From the NCBI RefSeq assembly GCF_016901135.1, contig NZ_JAFEVL010000045.1, positions 496,001-560,000 on the forward strand: a DNA stretch of 64,000 nucleotides, read 5' to 3'. A program made the position numbers and the translations under genes. A model generated the notes under the pieces. It was not told the origin of the DNA. It did not search any database and was given only the letters and a program-made list of their open reading frames with translations. This document shows, in pieces, positions 35,211-44,307 of the stretch. This DNA comes from Martinezella lusitana. Its GTDB lineage: Bacteria; Pseudomonadota; Alphaproteobacteria; Rhizobiales; Rhizobiaceae. The stretch's first letter is position 1. Each line of letters begins with the position of its first letter.

Positions 35211-38200
35211 CTAGCCGATCGTCATCAGGCTCGCATTGCCGCCGGCGGCGGCCGTGTTGATCGAGGTCGTCACTTCCTCCAATAGCCAGCTCAGGCAATA
35301 GGCGTCCGTGCTGTTGGCGATTTCCTCGCTCGATGCGCCCTGCGTCAGCACCAGCGGGCCGGGCAGTGTGGCGATCGTCTTGACGGCCTGTGCGATGCGC
35401 TCGGCATTACCTTCGATCAGAGCGCCGGCGAAAGGTCCGTCCGTAGCCCAGTCTTTCGTCCAGGAGATGCGGCTTGCGACAGCGGCCGGCAGGTTCTGAA
35501 GCTCGTCCTGCAGGCCGGATGCGGCGTCGACGGCGATCGAATTGCCTGTCGCAAGCGCGGCGGTGATCTGGACATGCAGGCCAAGTGCGGTCTGCGGCAC
35601 GAGCAGGATCCTGCCGCGCGGATGCAGCGCATAGAGGTTCAATTCGCCGACGGGGCCTGTCAGCTCGGCGTTGAAGCCCAATGACGATTGGCCGGCGACG
35701 GTGCGCGCCTGCTTTGCTGCCTCTGCTGCTCCCTTGCTCTCGAGCCAGGCGAGATACTGCTTTGCTGCCGGATCGGCTTGTACAGTGGCGTCGCGCAGTG
35801 GCTCTGTCGAAGAGGCGACCAGCCTGCGCAGATACATCGGTCCACCGGCTTTGGGTCCTGTACCGGAAAGGCCGCGGCCGCCGAAGGGCTGGACACCGAC
35901 AACGGCGCCGATGATGTTGCGGTTGACGTAGAGATTGCCCGCCCGCACGCGCCCGGTGACATGGGCAATCATGTCGTCGAGCCTGGTGTGCAGACCGAAG
36001 GTCAGGCCGTAGCCGGATGCGTTGACATCGTCGATCAGCTTGTCGAGCCCCTTGCGCTTGTAGCGAATGATGTGGAGGACAGGTCCGAACACTTCTTTCT
36101 TGAGATCGCTTAGCTTCTTCAGCTCGATGATCGTCGGGGCAACGAACGTACCCTTGGCAGCACTTGCGGGAAGATCGAGTTGCTCGACGGCGCAGCCGAG
36201 CTTGCGCATGCGTTCGATATGCTCGTCGATGCCGCGTTTGGCGCTGTCGTCGATGACAGGGCCGATATCGATGGCAAGCCGGTCGGTTCGGCCGACGGAC
36301 AGTTCGCGAAGCGCGCCCCGCAGCATGGTCAGCGTGCGATCAGCAATTTCGTCTTGCAGGCAGAGGACCCGCAGAGCCGAGCAGCGCTGTCCGGCGCTGT
36401 CGAAGGCCGAGGCGATGACGTCGCCGACCACCTGTTCGGCGAGCGCCGAGGAGTCGACGATCATGCCGTTCTGGCCACCGGTCTCGGCGATCAAGGGAAT
36501 GGGCTTGTTGAATTTCGACAGCCGTTCGGAAAGCTGTGCTTGAATGAGCCGGGCCACTTCCGTCGAGCCGGTGAACATGACGCCAGCAGTCTCCGGCGCG
36601 CCGACGAGGGCTGAACCCATCCTGCCGCTGCCCGGCGCGAATTGAAGAACGTCACGCGGAATGCCGGCTTCGTGCAGGAGGCGGATTCCCTGGGCCGCAA
36701 TCAGTGGTGTGTTACCGGCCGGCTTGGCGACGACCGGATTGCCGGCGACCAGTGCTGCGGCAACCTGGCCGGTGAAGATCGCCAGCGGGAAGTTCCAGGG
36801 GCTGATGCAGACGACCGGGCCGAGCGGGACGCTGTCGGGCTTCAACACCTTGCGCGCCTGCGCGGCGTAATAGCGAAGGAAGTCGATGGCTTCCCTGACT
36901 TCGCCGACAGCATTGGCTGCCGACTTGCCTGCCTCGCGGATCGCCAAGCCCACAAGCAAGGGCATCTCGCCCTGCATCAGCTCGGCGGCACGCTCCAGCA
37001 TCGTCGCGCGCGCATCCGGGCTGACGGCCGCCCATGAGGCAGCAGCGCCGGCTGCAAGGCGCATCACCTCGGCTGCGTCATCCAGGCCGAGCTCGGTGAC
37101 GTGACCGACAGTGTCGGCATGGTCGGCAGGGTTCAGGATCGCGCGCGTCTCGCCTCGTTCTGAGCCATCGGCAAGCAAAGGCTTGGCCACCCACTCTCTG
37201 ACAGCTGACGCCAGCAGCTGCCCGGACAGATCGGAAAGCGCTGTTTCATTCGACAGGTCTATGCCGACAGAATTCTTCCGAGCACCTTCAAACAGGTCGG
37301 CGGGGAGGACGATCCTCTCGTGCTGGACGCCCATGATGGCCATTGCGCGCACGCGTTCGACAGGATCGGCGATCAGCTCGGACACCGGAACGGCGGGATC
37401 GGCGATCTTGTTGACGAAGGAGGAGTTAGCGCCGTTTTCCAGCAGGCGCCGGACAAGGTAGGCGAGCAGCGTTTCATGCGTGCCGACGGGCGCGTAGATC
37501 CTGCAGGGGCGGCCGAGGTTTTCGGGGCCGACCACTTCCTCATAGAGCGGCTCGCCCATGCCATGCAGGCATTGGAATTCATATTTGCCGACGGAGAAAT
37601 CGCTTCCGGCCATCTGATAGATCGTGGCCAGCGTCTGCGCATTATGCGTGGCGAACTGCGGGAAGACCACATCGGTTGCCGCGAGCAGCTTCTTGGCGCA
37701 GGCGACGTAGGAGACGTCCGTGTAGATCTTGCGGGTATAGACCGGGAAGCCTTCGAGGCCATCCAGTTGGGCCCGCTTGATCTCGGCGTCCCAATAGGCG
37801 CCCTTGACGAGGCGCACCATCAGCCGGTGTCCGGAGCGGCGGGCAAGATCGATGATGAAATCGAGGACGAAGGGGCAGCGCTTGCCATAGGCCTGCACGA
37901 CGAAGCCCATTCCATCCCAGCCAACAAGATCGGGATCGAGGCAAAGCGCCTCCAGCAGATCGAGCGACAGCTCCAGCCGGTCGGCCTCTTCGGCATCGAT
38001 GTTCAAGCCGATATTGTATCGCTTGGAGAGAAGGGCGAGCGCTTTCACCTTCGGCAGCAGCTCGCCCATGACCCTGTCGACTTGCGAACGCGAATAGCGG
38101 GGATGCAGGGCTGAAAGCTTGATGGAGATGCCCGGGCCTTCGTAAATGCCGCGGCCGGCCGACGCCTTGCCGATCGCCTGGATCGCGGCTTCATAGTCGC

Positions 38201-38915
38201 GATAGTAGCGTTCCGCATCGGCATGCGTTGTCGCGGCTTCGCCGAGCATGTCGTAGGAATAGCGGAAGCCCTGTGCTTCCAGCGTGCGGGCGCGCCGCAG
38301 CGCCTCGTCGATCGTTTCGCCGGTGACGAACTGTTCGCCCATCATGCGCATGGCCATGTCGACGCCGCGTCGGATGACCGGCTCGCCGCAGCGCGCGATC
38401 AGCCGCGTCAGCGATGCCGACAGCCCGCCGTCGTTGACTGTCGATGTGAGCTTGCCGGTCACGACCAACCCCCAGGTCGCGGCATTGACGAAAATGGAGC
38501 GACCGCCACCCAGATGTGACTTCCAGTTACCCCCGGCGATCTTGTCGCGGATCAGGGCGTCACGTGTTGCGGTATCGGGAATGCGCAACAGCGCTTCGGC
38601 AAGGCACATCAGCGCCACGCCTTCCTGGCTGGACAATGAATATTCATGCACCAGACCTTCGACGCCGTCGCCCTTGTGCTTGGCGCGAAGCGCCTCGATC
38701 AGTGTCCTCGCCGTCTTCTTCGCAGCTTCGCGGACGGTCTCAGGCAGCGTGGCTGCTTCGACGAGCATGGGCAGGCATTCGGTCTCGGGGCGCCGGTAGG
38801 CGGCGGTGATCGCCTTTCGAAGCGCGTTTTGCTGTTGGATAGGCGGCGCGAATTGCGAGAATGGGGCGGTGTCTGGCGATGGTTCTTCAGCGGCGAGTGC
38901 GACAGTGGCAGTCAT
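35211..38915 (-). CDS. putA: Bifunctional proline dehydrogenase / delta-1-pyrroline-5-carboxylate dehydrogenase
   Basis: It oxidises proline to glutamate in two steps with substrate channelling. The 1234-residue protein has the FAD-barrel PRODH domain (GPGISIKLSALHPRYSRSQ; RLVKGAYWDAEIKRAQ; FATHNAQTLATI), then the aldehyde dehydrogenase domain (ISPWNFPLAIFTGQVAAAL; IAETGGQNGMIVDSSAL; catalytic Cys in DSAGQRCSALRVL). A C-terminal ALDH-like extension follows. The N-terminus lacks the ribbon-helix-helix DNA-binding domain of E. coli PutA, so regulation is left to the divergent PutR. ATG 38915 has GAGG upstream; the open frame to 39005 is not used. Confidence 0.96.
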   Translation of the reverse strand: MTATVALAAEEPSPDTAPFSQFAPPIQQQNALRKAITAAYRRPETECLPMLVEAATLPETVREAAKKTARTLIEALRAKHKGDGVEGLVHEYSLSSQEGVALMCLAEALLRIPDTATRDALIRDKIAGGNWKSHLGGGRSIFVNAATWGLVVTGKLTSTVNDGGLSASLTRLIARCGEPVIRRGVDMAMRMMGEQFVTGETIDEALRRARTLEAQGFRYSYDMLGEAATTHADAERYYRDYEAAIQAIGKASAGRGIYEGPGISIKLSALHPRYSRSQVDRVMGELLPKVKALALLSKRYNIGLNIDAEEADRLELSLDLLEALCLDPDLVGWDGMGFVVQAYGKRCPFVLDFIIDLARRSGHRLMVRLVKGAYWDAEIKRAQLDGLEGFPVYTRKIYTDVSYVACAKKLLAATDVVFPQFATHNAQTLATIYQMAGSDFSVGKYEFQCLHGMGEPLYEEVVGPENLGRPCRIYAPVGTHETLLAYLVRRLLENGANSSFVNKIADPAVPVSELIADPVERVRAMAIMGVQHERIVLPADLFEGARKNSVGIDLSNETALSDLSGQLLASAVREWVAKPLLADGSERGETRAILNPADHADTVGHVTELGLDDAAEVMRLAAGAAASWAAVSPDARATMLERAAELMQGEMPLLVGLAIREAGKSAANAVGEVREAIDFLRYYAAQARKVLKPDSVPLGPVVCISPWNFPLAIFTGQVAAALVAGNPVVAKPAGNTPLIAAQGIRLLHEAGIPRDVLQFAPGSGRMGSALVGAPETAGVMFTGSTEVARLIQAQLSERLSKFNKPIPLIAETGGQNGMIVDSSALAEQVVGDVIASAFDSAGQRCSALRVLCLQDEIADRTLTMLRGALRELSVGRTDRLAIDIGPVIDDSAKRGIDEHIERMRKLGCAVEQLDLPASAAKGTFVAPTIIELKKLSDLKKEVFGPVLHIIRYKRKGLDKLIDDVNASGYGLTFGLHTRLDDMIAHVTGRVRAGNLYVNRNIIGAVVGVQPFGGRGLSGTGPKAGGPMYLRRLVASSTEPLRDATVQADPAAKQYLAWLESKGAAEAAKQARTVAGQSSLGFNAELTGPVGELNLYALHPRGRILLVPQTALGLHVQITAALATGNSIAVDAASGLQDELQNLPAAVASRISWTKDWATDGPFAGALIEGNAERIAQAVKTIATLPGPLVLTQGASSEEIANSTDAYCLSWLLEEVTTSINTAAAGGNASLMTIG

Positions 38916-39031
38916 GATAACCTCAAGGTGCAGGGGTCCCGATGGCTCGATGAGCGCAAGCGATTTCGCCTCATGCGGCCCTCCCCGTTGCTTCGGTGCG
39001 AACATACTTCATTCCTGGAAAGCATTTCGCC

Positions 39032-39082
39032 TTGAAACTGCGGCTTTCCAGTCATATTGAACTTCAAATAACTTCATTTCAA
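39032..39082. promoter_or_regulatory. Candidate PutR operator cluster
   Basis: In the putA-putR gap are TTGAA (39032-39036), the palindrome TTGAA-C-TTCAA (39057-39067) and another TTCAA (39078-39082). Lrp/AsnC proteins bind short degenerate dyads, so these repeated half-sites are the best candidates. PutR of related alphaproteobacteria activates putA and represses itself. No footprint is known to me for this sequence. Confidence 0.4.
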
Positions 39083-39088
39083 ATAGGA

Positions 39089-39562
39089 ATGCCTGCGAAG
39101 ATGATCAAATCCAGTGAAATTGACCAGTTCGATCAAAAGATCCTCGACGCGCTGGTCGAAGACGGCCGTATGTCGATCACCGAGCTTTCCGAGCGTGTCG
39201 GTCTTTCCAAGACCCCTTGCCAGGCACGGCTGAAGAAACTGATCGATTCCGGCTATATCGATGGCTTCAAAGCGGTGCTCAATCCGATCAAGCTCGGTCT
39301 CGATCATGTCGCCTTTGCCGAAGTGAAACTGACGGATACCCGCGAGGAGGCCTTGCTCAGCTTCAACAATGCCATCAAGAAAATCAAGGAGATTGAGGAG
39401 TGCCATATGATCGCCGGCCGCTTCGATTATCTTCTGAAAGTGCGGACGTCAGATATTCGTCGCTACCGTATTGTTTTGGGCGAGAAGATTTCCAGCCTGC
39501 CTTTTGTAGCGAGCACATCGACCAATGTGGTGATGCAGTCCGTCAAGGAAAACTGGTCGTAA
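39089..39562 (+). CDS. putR: Lrp/AsnC-family regulator PutR
   Basis: A 157-residue protein with an N-terminal winged HTH (DQKILDALVEDGRMSITELSERVGL and KTPCQARLKKLIDSGYI) and a C-terminal RAM/AsnC effector domain (VAFAEVKLTDTREEALLSF; MIAGRFDYLLKVRTSDI). It is divergent from putA with 173 bases between starts, the arrangement of proline-responsive PutR. ATG 39089 and ATG 39101 are both possible; the AGGA at 39085 is too close to the former. It probably senses proline. Confidence 0.9.
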   Translation: MPAKMIKSSEIDQFDQKILDALVEDGRMSITELSERVGLSKTPCQARLKKLIDSGYIDGFKAVLNPIKLGLDHVAFAEVKLTDTREEALLSFNNAIKKIKEIEECHMIAGRFDYLLKVRTSDIRRYRIVLGEKISSLPFVASTSTNVVMQSVKENWS

Positions 39563-39705
39563 TTCCCGCCGCAATTCCGCTGGTTTCCGCCCCTGCGATC
39601 CTGCCTCATCCATCGCAATCCATCTCGCCGGCTAAACAACGATCTAGATTTCGCCATTCGAATCGGATCATTGCGAAGGGCTAAAATTAGTAAGGTGGAG
39701 TATGC

Positions 39706-39972
39706 ATGGAAATGAATGCAAGCGACTGCGACCTCATTGAGGTCATGAAGCGGTACTTTGCGGTGAAGGCCGAAGTGGAGGAAGTAAAGTCCCGCCTGGA
39801 GGCTGCAAGACGGGACAGCGGCGAGGAGATCGGCGCATTTTACAATCCGCGCACCAATATTGACCACGCCGCCGATATCATCCGTTCGCATGCCCTCAGG
39901 CAGGAATTGGCCCGTCTGATGGATTGGGCCGAGGGCTGGGGGCGGCAGAGCTTGATGACGAACGAAGCCTGA
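39706..39972 (+). CDS. Small protein of unknown function
   Basis: An 88-residue soluble protein, not recognised. It is rich in charged residues and predicted mostly helical. The stretch EVMKRYFAVKAEVEEVKSRL could form a short coiled coil, and DIIRSHALRQELARLMDWAEGW is amphipathic. GGTGGAG precedes the start (spacing 6), supporting a real gene. It stands alone between putR and the convergent tautomerase gene. The 143 bases before it contain no box I would name. Confidence 0.6.
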   Translation: MEMNASDCDLIEVMKRYFAVKAEVEEVKSRLEAARRDSGEEIGAFYNPRTNIDHAADIIRSHALRQELARLMDWAEGWGRQSLMTNEA

Positions 39973-40018
39973 CGGCCGATTTGGTCGTCAGACTCTATGA
40001 TGATCAGATCGGATCTTC

Positions 40019-40204
40019 TCAGCTATCCGATTTCAGTTTGCCCGCCGTCGCCCAGGAATCCTTCGAAACCTCGGTAATGATGATTTCCACCGATTCCGGC
40101 GGGCAAACGAGCGTTTCGACGACGACCTTGGTCGCTTCGCGAACGAAGGCACGCTTCTGGTCCTGTGTGCGTCCGGGATGCATTTCCAAGCGTAAGATGG
40201 GCAT
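40019..40204 (-). CDS. 4-oxalocrotonate tautomerase-family protein
   Basis: A 61-residue member of the tautomerase superfamily. After removal of Met the chain starts with the catalytic N-terminal proline (PILRLEMHPGRTQDQKRAF), followed by TKVVVETLVCPPESVEIIITEV, the usual beta-alpha-beta pattern. ATG 40204 is preceded by AAGGAG; an in-frame extension to 40225 would bury the proline and is rejected. It is divergent from the LysR gene at 40320, which may regulate it. The substrate is unknown. Confidence 0.85.
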   Translation of the reverse strand: MPILRLEMHPGRTQDQKRAFVREATKVVVETLVCPPESVEIIITEVSKDSWATAGKLKSDS

Positions 40205-40319
40205 GACGGCTCCTTGATAGAACATGGCCTGATGTTAGGCGCCTTGGACTATCTTGCAAAACCAGAGGTCGATAAATACGCTGTTATTCGTTTCATTCCG
40301 AACCTATAGGTATGCAATC

Positions 40320-41204
40320 GTGGATAAGTTGGCTGGCATGGCGATGTTCGTCAGGGTCGTCGATGAGGGAAGCTTCGCAGCCGCGGCGGAGACCAGCCAG
40401 GTATCGGCCACCATGGTCGCCAAGCATATCAGGACGATCGAACAACGCCTCGGCGCACGATTGCTCCATCGCACCACGCGCCGCCACCAGCTGACCGAGG
40501 TCGGCAAGCTCTATTATGAGCGATGCAAGACGGTATTGGCAGAGGTCGATCTGGCCGAGGCGTCGGCGTCGGAATTGCAATCGGCGCCGCGGGGCCGGTT
40601 GCGGCTTGTCGCGCCTGTCAGTTTCGGGACCCAAAGTCTCGTCCCGGCTCTCGTCGAGTACCTGCGTCAGAATCTCGAAGTCAGCGTCGATCTGGCGCTC
40701 GACAACAACCCTCATGATTTGATCGGCGAGGGCTATGAGCTCGGCATTCATATCGGTGCCCTGACGAATACCAATCTGGTCGCACGCCCGCTGAAACCCT
40801 ATCGCCGGATTCTCGCGGCATCGCCCGACTATCTCGACCGCCGCGGCAGGCCGGAAAGCCCGGAAGAGCTCACCAATCATCTGTGCCTCGGCCATTCCTA
40901 TTGGCGCACGCAAGGTCGGTGGCATTTGGTCGGCCCCGAGGGTGAAACGCGCGAGATCGCCATCAGCGGCAGGTTCACCACCAACCAGGGCGCGGCGCTT
41001 CGCATCGCCGCCCTGCATGGCGCCGGCATCGCTCTGCAGCCGGAGCTGCTCCTGGCCGCCGATCTCGATGCAGGAAGGCTGGAGCCCGTGCTGCCGCAAT
41101 GGTCGTACAAGCCGACGCCGATGCATCTGGTCTATGCGCCGGATCGCCGTCCCACAGCGATGTTGCGGAGCGCGATCGATTTCCTTGTGGCCCGCTTTGG
41201 CTGA
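40320..41204 (+). CDS. LysR-family transcriptional regulator
   Basis: A 294-residue regulator. The N-terminal HTH (LAGMAMFVRVVDEGSFAAAAE, then TSQVSATMVAKHIRTIEQRL) is followed by a LysR-substrate domain (GRLRLVAPVSFGTQSLVPAL; NNPHDLIGEGYELGIHIGAL). This resembles the group near DsdC/Crg-type regulators of small oxidoreductase or tautomerase genes. GTG 40320 is chosen because it gives the usual MDKLAGM start with AGGT upstream; ATG 40338 would also keep the HTH. The divergent tautomerase gene is the likely target. Confidence 0.88.
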   Translation: MDKLAGMAMFVRVVDEGSFAAAAETSQVSATMVAKHIRTIEQRLGARLLHRTTRRHQLTEVGKLYYERCKTVLAEVDLAEASASELQSAPRGRLRLVAPVSFGTQSLVPALVEYLRQNLEVSVDLALDNNPHDLIGEGYELGIHIGALTNTNLVARPLKPYRRILAASPDYLDRRGRPESPEELTNHLCLGHSYWRTQGRWHLVGPEGETREIAISGRFTTNQGAALRIAALHGAGIALQPELLLAADLDAGRLEPVLPQWSYKPTPMHLVYAPDRRPTAMLRSAIDFLVARFG

Positions 41205-41237
41205 AGCCCGAAGCCCTCTTTCGGCGGCGGCGAATCT

Positions 41238-41255
41238 ATGATCAGATCTGATCAT
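41238..41255. promoter_or_regulatory. Perfect 18-bp palindrome before a LacI-family gene
   Basis: ATGATCAGATCTGATCAT is fully self-complementary. It lies 34 bases after the LysR stop and 27 before GTG 41282 of the LacI-family gene. LacI operators are typically 14-20 bp palindromes, so this may be its own operator; it is quite unlike the sites at 34987. Confidence 0.5.
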
Positions 41256-41281
41256 GGACTATGGGGGAAGATGGGGGAGAC

Positions 41282-42286
41282 GTGGCGAAAGTTACGCTGA
41301 AGGATGTGGCTGCCGCTGCCGGTGTCGGCGCTGCCACGGTAGAGCGGGCGCTAAACGGGCGCGGGAATGTGCTGCCTGAGACGGCGGAGAAAATATTCAT
41401 TGCAGCCAAGCGGCTTGGCTATCGTGCACCGCCCGCCGGCACAAGGCACGGTCTGGTGCGCATCGAAGTGGTGCTGCTTCGGCCGGAAACCTATTTCTAC
41501 TCGCGTCTCAATCGCGCTTTCGAACGCATCGCCGCCTTGCTCGACAAGGATATTCTCATCCAGCGGACCTTTGCGCGCGAAAATGACCCGGCCGATTTTT
41601 CGCGCCATATCGCCACCCCGCAAGCCCGCCGTTCGGCGCTCATCGTCGTCGCGCCCGATCATCCTGACGTGGTCGGCAGCGTCCGCAAGGCGGCCGCCGG
41701 CGGCATCCCTGTCGTGCAGATCATGACGCGGCCGGCACCGGAACTTGCCTATGTCGGCATCGACAACGAGGCGGCCGGACGCACCGCCGCCTTCTACATG
41801 GCGCGCATGCAGGCCGGGTGCGCGGGCACCTTCGTCGCACTCTGTCACAGCGGCGCCTACGAGAATCACAAGGCGCGCATCCGCGGCTTTTCCGACTATC
41901 TGCTTGCGAATGCGAACCCATCCCATCGCTTTGCCGAGGTCATGTTCGACGAGGATGACGAGATGAAGACGATGGAGCTCTTGTCCAGCGCCCTCGATCG
42001 TTATCCCGATATTGCCGGTCTTTACAGCGCCGGCGGCGACAACGCCGCAATCGCGACGGTTCTTCGCCGCCATCGCAAGCAATCGGTTTTCTGGGTCGGT
42101 CATGAACTCTCCGATGCGACGCGCAGCTACCTGAAGGAAGGCTTGATGACGATCGTTCTCGATCAGGCTCCGGAAGTGCAGGCTCGGCGCGCCATCGACC
42201 TGACGCTGAAGCGCCTCGGCCTGATCGATACCGACATCGATTCCGAGCCGGTACGCTTTCTGACCGTGACGGCGGAAAGCCTTTGA
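41282..42286 (+). CDS. LacI-family transcriptional regulator
   Basis: A 334-residue regulator with a LacI HTH (VTLKDVAAAAGVGAATVERALNGRGNV) and a periplasmic-binding-like domain (LRPETYFYSRLNRAFERIA; AYVGIDNEAAGRTAAFYMA; FVALCHSGAYENHKARIRGF). It probably senses a sugar. GTG 41282 follows GGGGGAG; ATG 41261 would add seven residues without a ribosome-binding site. No transporter or enzyme gene is attached, so the regulon lies elsewhere. It converges on the next LysR gene with 6 bases between. Confidence 0.88.
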   Translation: MAKVTLKDVAAAAGVGAATVERALNGRGNVLPETAEKIFIAAKRLGYRAPPAGTRHGLVRIEVVLLRPETYFYSRLNRAFERIAALLDKDILIQRTFARENDPADFSRHIATPQARRSALIVVAPDHPDVVGSVRKAAAGGIPVVQIMTRPAPELAYVGIDNEAAGRTAAFYMARMQAGCAGTFVALCHSGAYENHKARIRGFSDYLLANANPSHRFAEVMFDEDDEMKTMELLSSALDRYPDIAGLYSAGGDNAAIATVLRRHRKQSVFWVGHELSDATRSYLKEGLMTIVLDQAPEVQARRAIDLTLKRLGLIDTDIDSEPVRFLTVTAESL

Positions 42287-42292
42287 ACGGCG

Positions 42293-43180
42293 TCAGCGCA
42301 TCGTCAGATCGTTTCGGGACGTCATGCTTGCCGCAATGAGCCAGTCGCGAAAGATTTCTGCTTCAGCGGAAAGGCGGTTGGCTTCGATGAGCCAATAGGA
42401 TTTGTCAGTATCCGAGGGCGTGTCGAACAGGGTGACCAGCGTTCCATTGGCCAGTTCGTCGGCAATCAGCGCGGTCGGGCAGAGGCCGATGCCCTGGCCG
42501 CCGATGACCGATCCGATCATCAGGCTGAAATCGGCGAAGATCGGCCCGGATTTCGGAGCCTTGCGGATACCGGCAAGCGCGAACCAGCGCGCCCAGGAGC
42601 TCGTGGTTTCATCATGCAGGAGATCCACGTCGATCAGGTCGGCCGGTACATTGATAGGGTCATGACGAAGCTTGAACTCCGCCGAGCAGGTCGGTCGCGT
42701 CTCGCCGCTCAATAGTGCGATGGCTGCCGCTTCCGGCCTCGGCCCATGACGGATCAGCAGATCGACGCTTGCAGCCTCCGGCGTCCTTGCATCGAGCGCA
42801 TAGACGATGTTGATGCGAATATCCGGATGCTCTCTCCTGAATGCCGGCAACTGCGGGATCAGCCAGCGGGTGGCGACGGACGCGATGCATGCCACGCTGA
42901 CCGGTCGGTCATGGGCCTCGAGCTTCAATTGCCTGGCGGCGATATCGATATGTCCAAGGCCATTTGCCACCGCCGCCCCGAATTCGCGGCCCGCTGCCGT
43001 CAGCGTCACGCCGCGGGCATGACGCATGAACAGCGAAACGCCGAGCCAGTGCTCCATCGACCGCACATGCTGGCTGACGCCGGCCGCTGTCAGATTGAGC
43101 TCTGCGGCTGCCCTGACGAAACTCTCATGACGCACGGCCGCCTCGAAGGCGCGAAGGGAGGCAAGGGGGATATGACGCAT
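42293..43180 (-). CDS. LysR-family regulator, GcvA-like
   Basis: A 295-residue LysR protein of the GcvA/AmpR-like group: HIPLASLRAFEAAVRHESFV, AAAELNLTAAGVSQHVRSME, then an effector domain (SVACIASVATRWLIPQLPAF; DLLIRHGPRP; GQGIGLCPTALIADEL). It is divergent from the DUF1989 gene across 145 bases, the layout expected if it controls it. No palindrome stood out in that gap. Confidence 0.9.
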   Translation of the reverse strand: MRHIPLASLRAFEAAVRHESFVRAAAELNLTAAGVSQHVRSMEHWLGVSLFMRHARGVTLTAAGREFGAAVANGLGHIDIAARQLKLEAHDRPVSVACIASVATRWLIPQLPAFRREHPDIRINIVYALDARTPEAASVDLLIRHGPRPEAAAIALLSGETRPTCSAEFKLRHDPINVPADLIDVDLLHDETTSSWARWFALAGIRKAPKSGPIFADFSLMIGSVIGGQGIGLCPTALIADELANGTLVTLFDTPSDTDKSYWLIEANRLSAEAEIFRDWLIAASMTSRNDLTMR

Positions 43181-43325
43181 GTGCCAAGGCTAAGTAAAAC
43201 TTAGCCAAAGAGCAAGAACAATCGGCGTTGTGCGATGGGCTGATCTCGCTAGAGTGCAGCCCGAATTGTTGCCTCGCCGGCGGAATGAGGCTAGCAAGCG
43301 AATCGGTAAAGGATGAAGGATCGTG

Positions 43326-44186
43326 ATGCACAGGACCCTCGACATGCCCGCTCCCTCCGACGCCGAGGAACGGCGCAGCAAGCCGCCGGTTGTCGTCTAT
43401 CCGAATGAAACGCTGCCGCCGGCCGGTCTGGATGTGCTCTACGCCGCAAGGCAAAGCATGAGCAAGGTCGCGGAAATCATCGTGCCGCCGCGCGAAGCCG
43501 GTAGCTTTCGTGTGCCGAAAGGGCATTTCTTTCGCATCGTCAGCATGGAGGGTTCGCAGGTCGGCGACCTCAATCTATGGAACGCCGCCGACCTCTCGGA
43601 ATGCTTCTTCAGCGGCAAGACCCGCGCGCTTCATGCCACGCATGTCGGCGTCGGCGACCGGCTCTGGAGCACTTTGCCCTATCTGCGGCCGATGGCGACG
43701 ATTACCTATGATACGCTCGGCTGGTATGGCTGGGACGCCGATGGCGCCGGCATCCACGATGTCATCGGCACGCGCTGCGATCCCTATACCAACCGTCTGC
43801 TGAAAGGCGACGACTACCACCATTGTTGCCATTCAAACCTGTCGCGAGCGCTCGCCTCTGAAATGAACATTCCTGTCCGGGAGGCGGAAGCCCATGTTCA
43901 TGACGTGCTTAATGTCTTCATGTGCACGGGTTTTACGCGCGACACACATCAATATTTCATGAAGGCAAGCCCGGTACGTCCGGGCGATTTCATCGAGTTT
44001 TTTGCGGAGATCGATCTTGTCGGCGCGCTATCGGCCTGTCCGGGCGGCGATTGCGGCAGCGGCCATTCGAGCGATTTGGCGCCGTGCTATCCGCTTCGCG
44101 TGGAGATCTGGCAGCCTGATCCGGAAAGTCTTGCCGGCCGGGCCTTTCCCGAGCGCAGCCCCTATCCGGGAACGCATGGCCTTTAG
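43326..44186 (+). CDS. DUF1989 / urea carboxylase-associated-like protein
   Basis: A 286-residue protein resembling the DUF1989 (urea carboxylase-associated) family. SFRVPKGHFFRIVSMEGSQV and GDLNLWNAAD are the N-terminal family blocks. DDYHHCCHSNL looks like a metal-binding cluster; the C-terminal half has VLNVFMCTG and ALSACPGGDCGSGHSSD. Relatives sit with urea carboxylase or guanidine/carboxyguanidine genes, but none is nearby. ATG 43326 follows AAGGA; a GTG directly before it is the alternative. Probable target of the divergent LysR. Precise activity unknown. Confidence 0.8.
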   Translation: MHRTLDMPAPSDAEERRSKPPVVVYPNETLPPAGLDVLYAARQSMSKVAEIIVPPREAGSFRVPKGHFFRIVSMEGSQVGDLNLWNAADLSECFFSGKTRALHATHVGVGDRLWSTLPYLRPMATITYDTLGWYGWDADGAGIHDVIGTRCDPYTNRLLKGDDYHHCCHSNLSRALASEMNIPVREAEAHVHDVLNVFMCTGFTRDTHQYFMKASPVRPGDFIEFFAEIDLVGALSACPGGDCGSGHSSDLAPCYPLRVEIWQPDPESLAGRAFPERSPYPGTHGL

Positions 44187-44226
44187 GTCTGCAAACGGCT
44201 TGCATCCGTGAGCCTATAGAAACAGT

Positions 44227-44252
44227 TTGCCGGCGGTTTCGGCCGCCGGCAA
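44227..44252. terminator. Hairpin between the DUF1989 gene and the convergent small gene
   Basis: A perfect 10-bp stem, TTGCCGGCGG and CCGCCGGCAA, with a 6-base loop. It lies 41 bases past the DUF1989 stop and 56 from the end of the convergent gene. There is no T-run on either side, so it may work as a bidirectional 3' barrier or be Rho-assisted. Confidence 0.5.
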
Positions 44253-44307
44253 TCCAAATTCGTTTATCAAGCCGTCATCAGCCTGGAGCCGATGCTCAGT
44301 TGATTGC

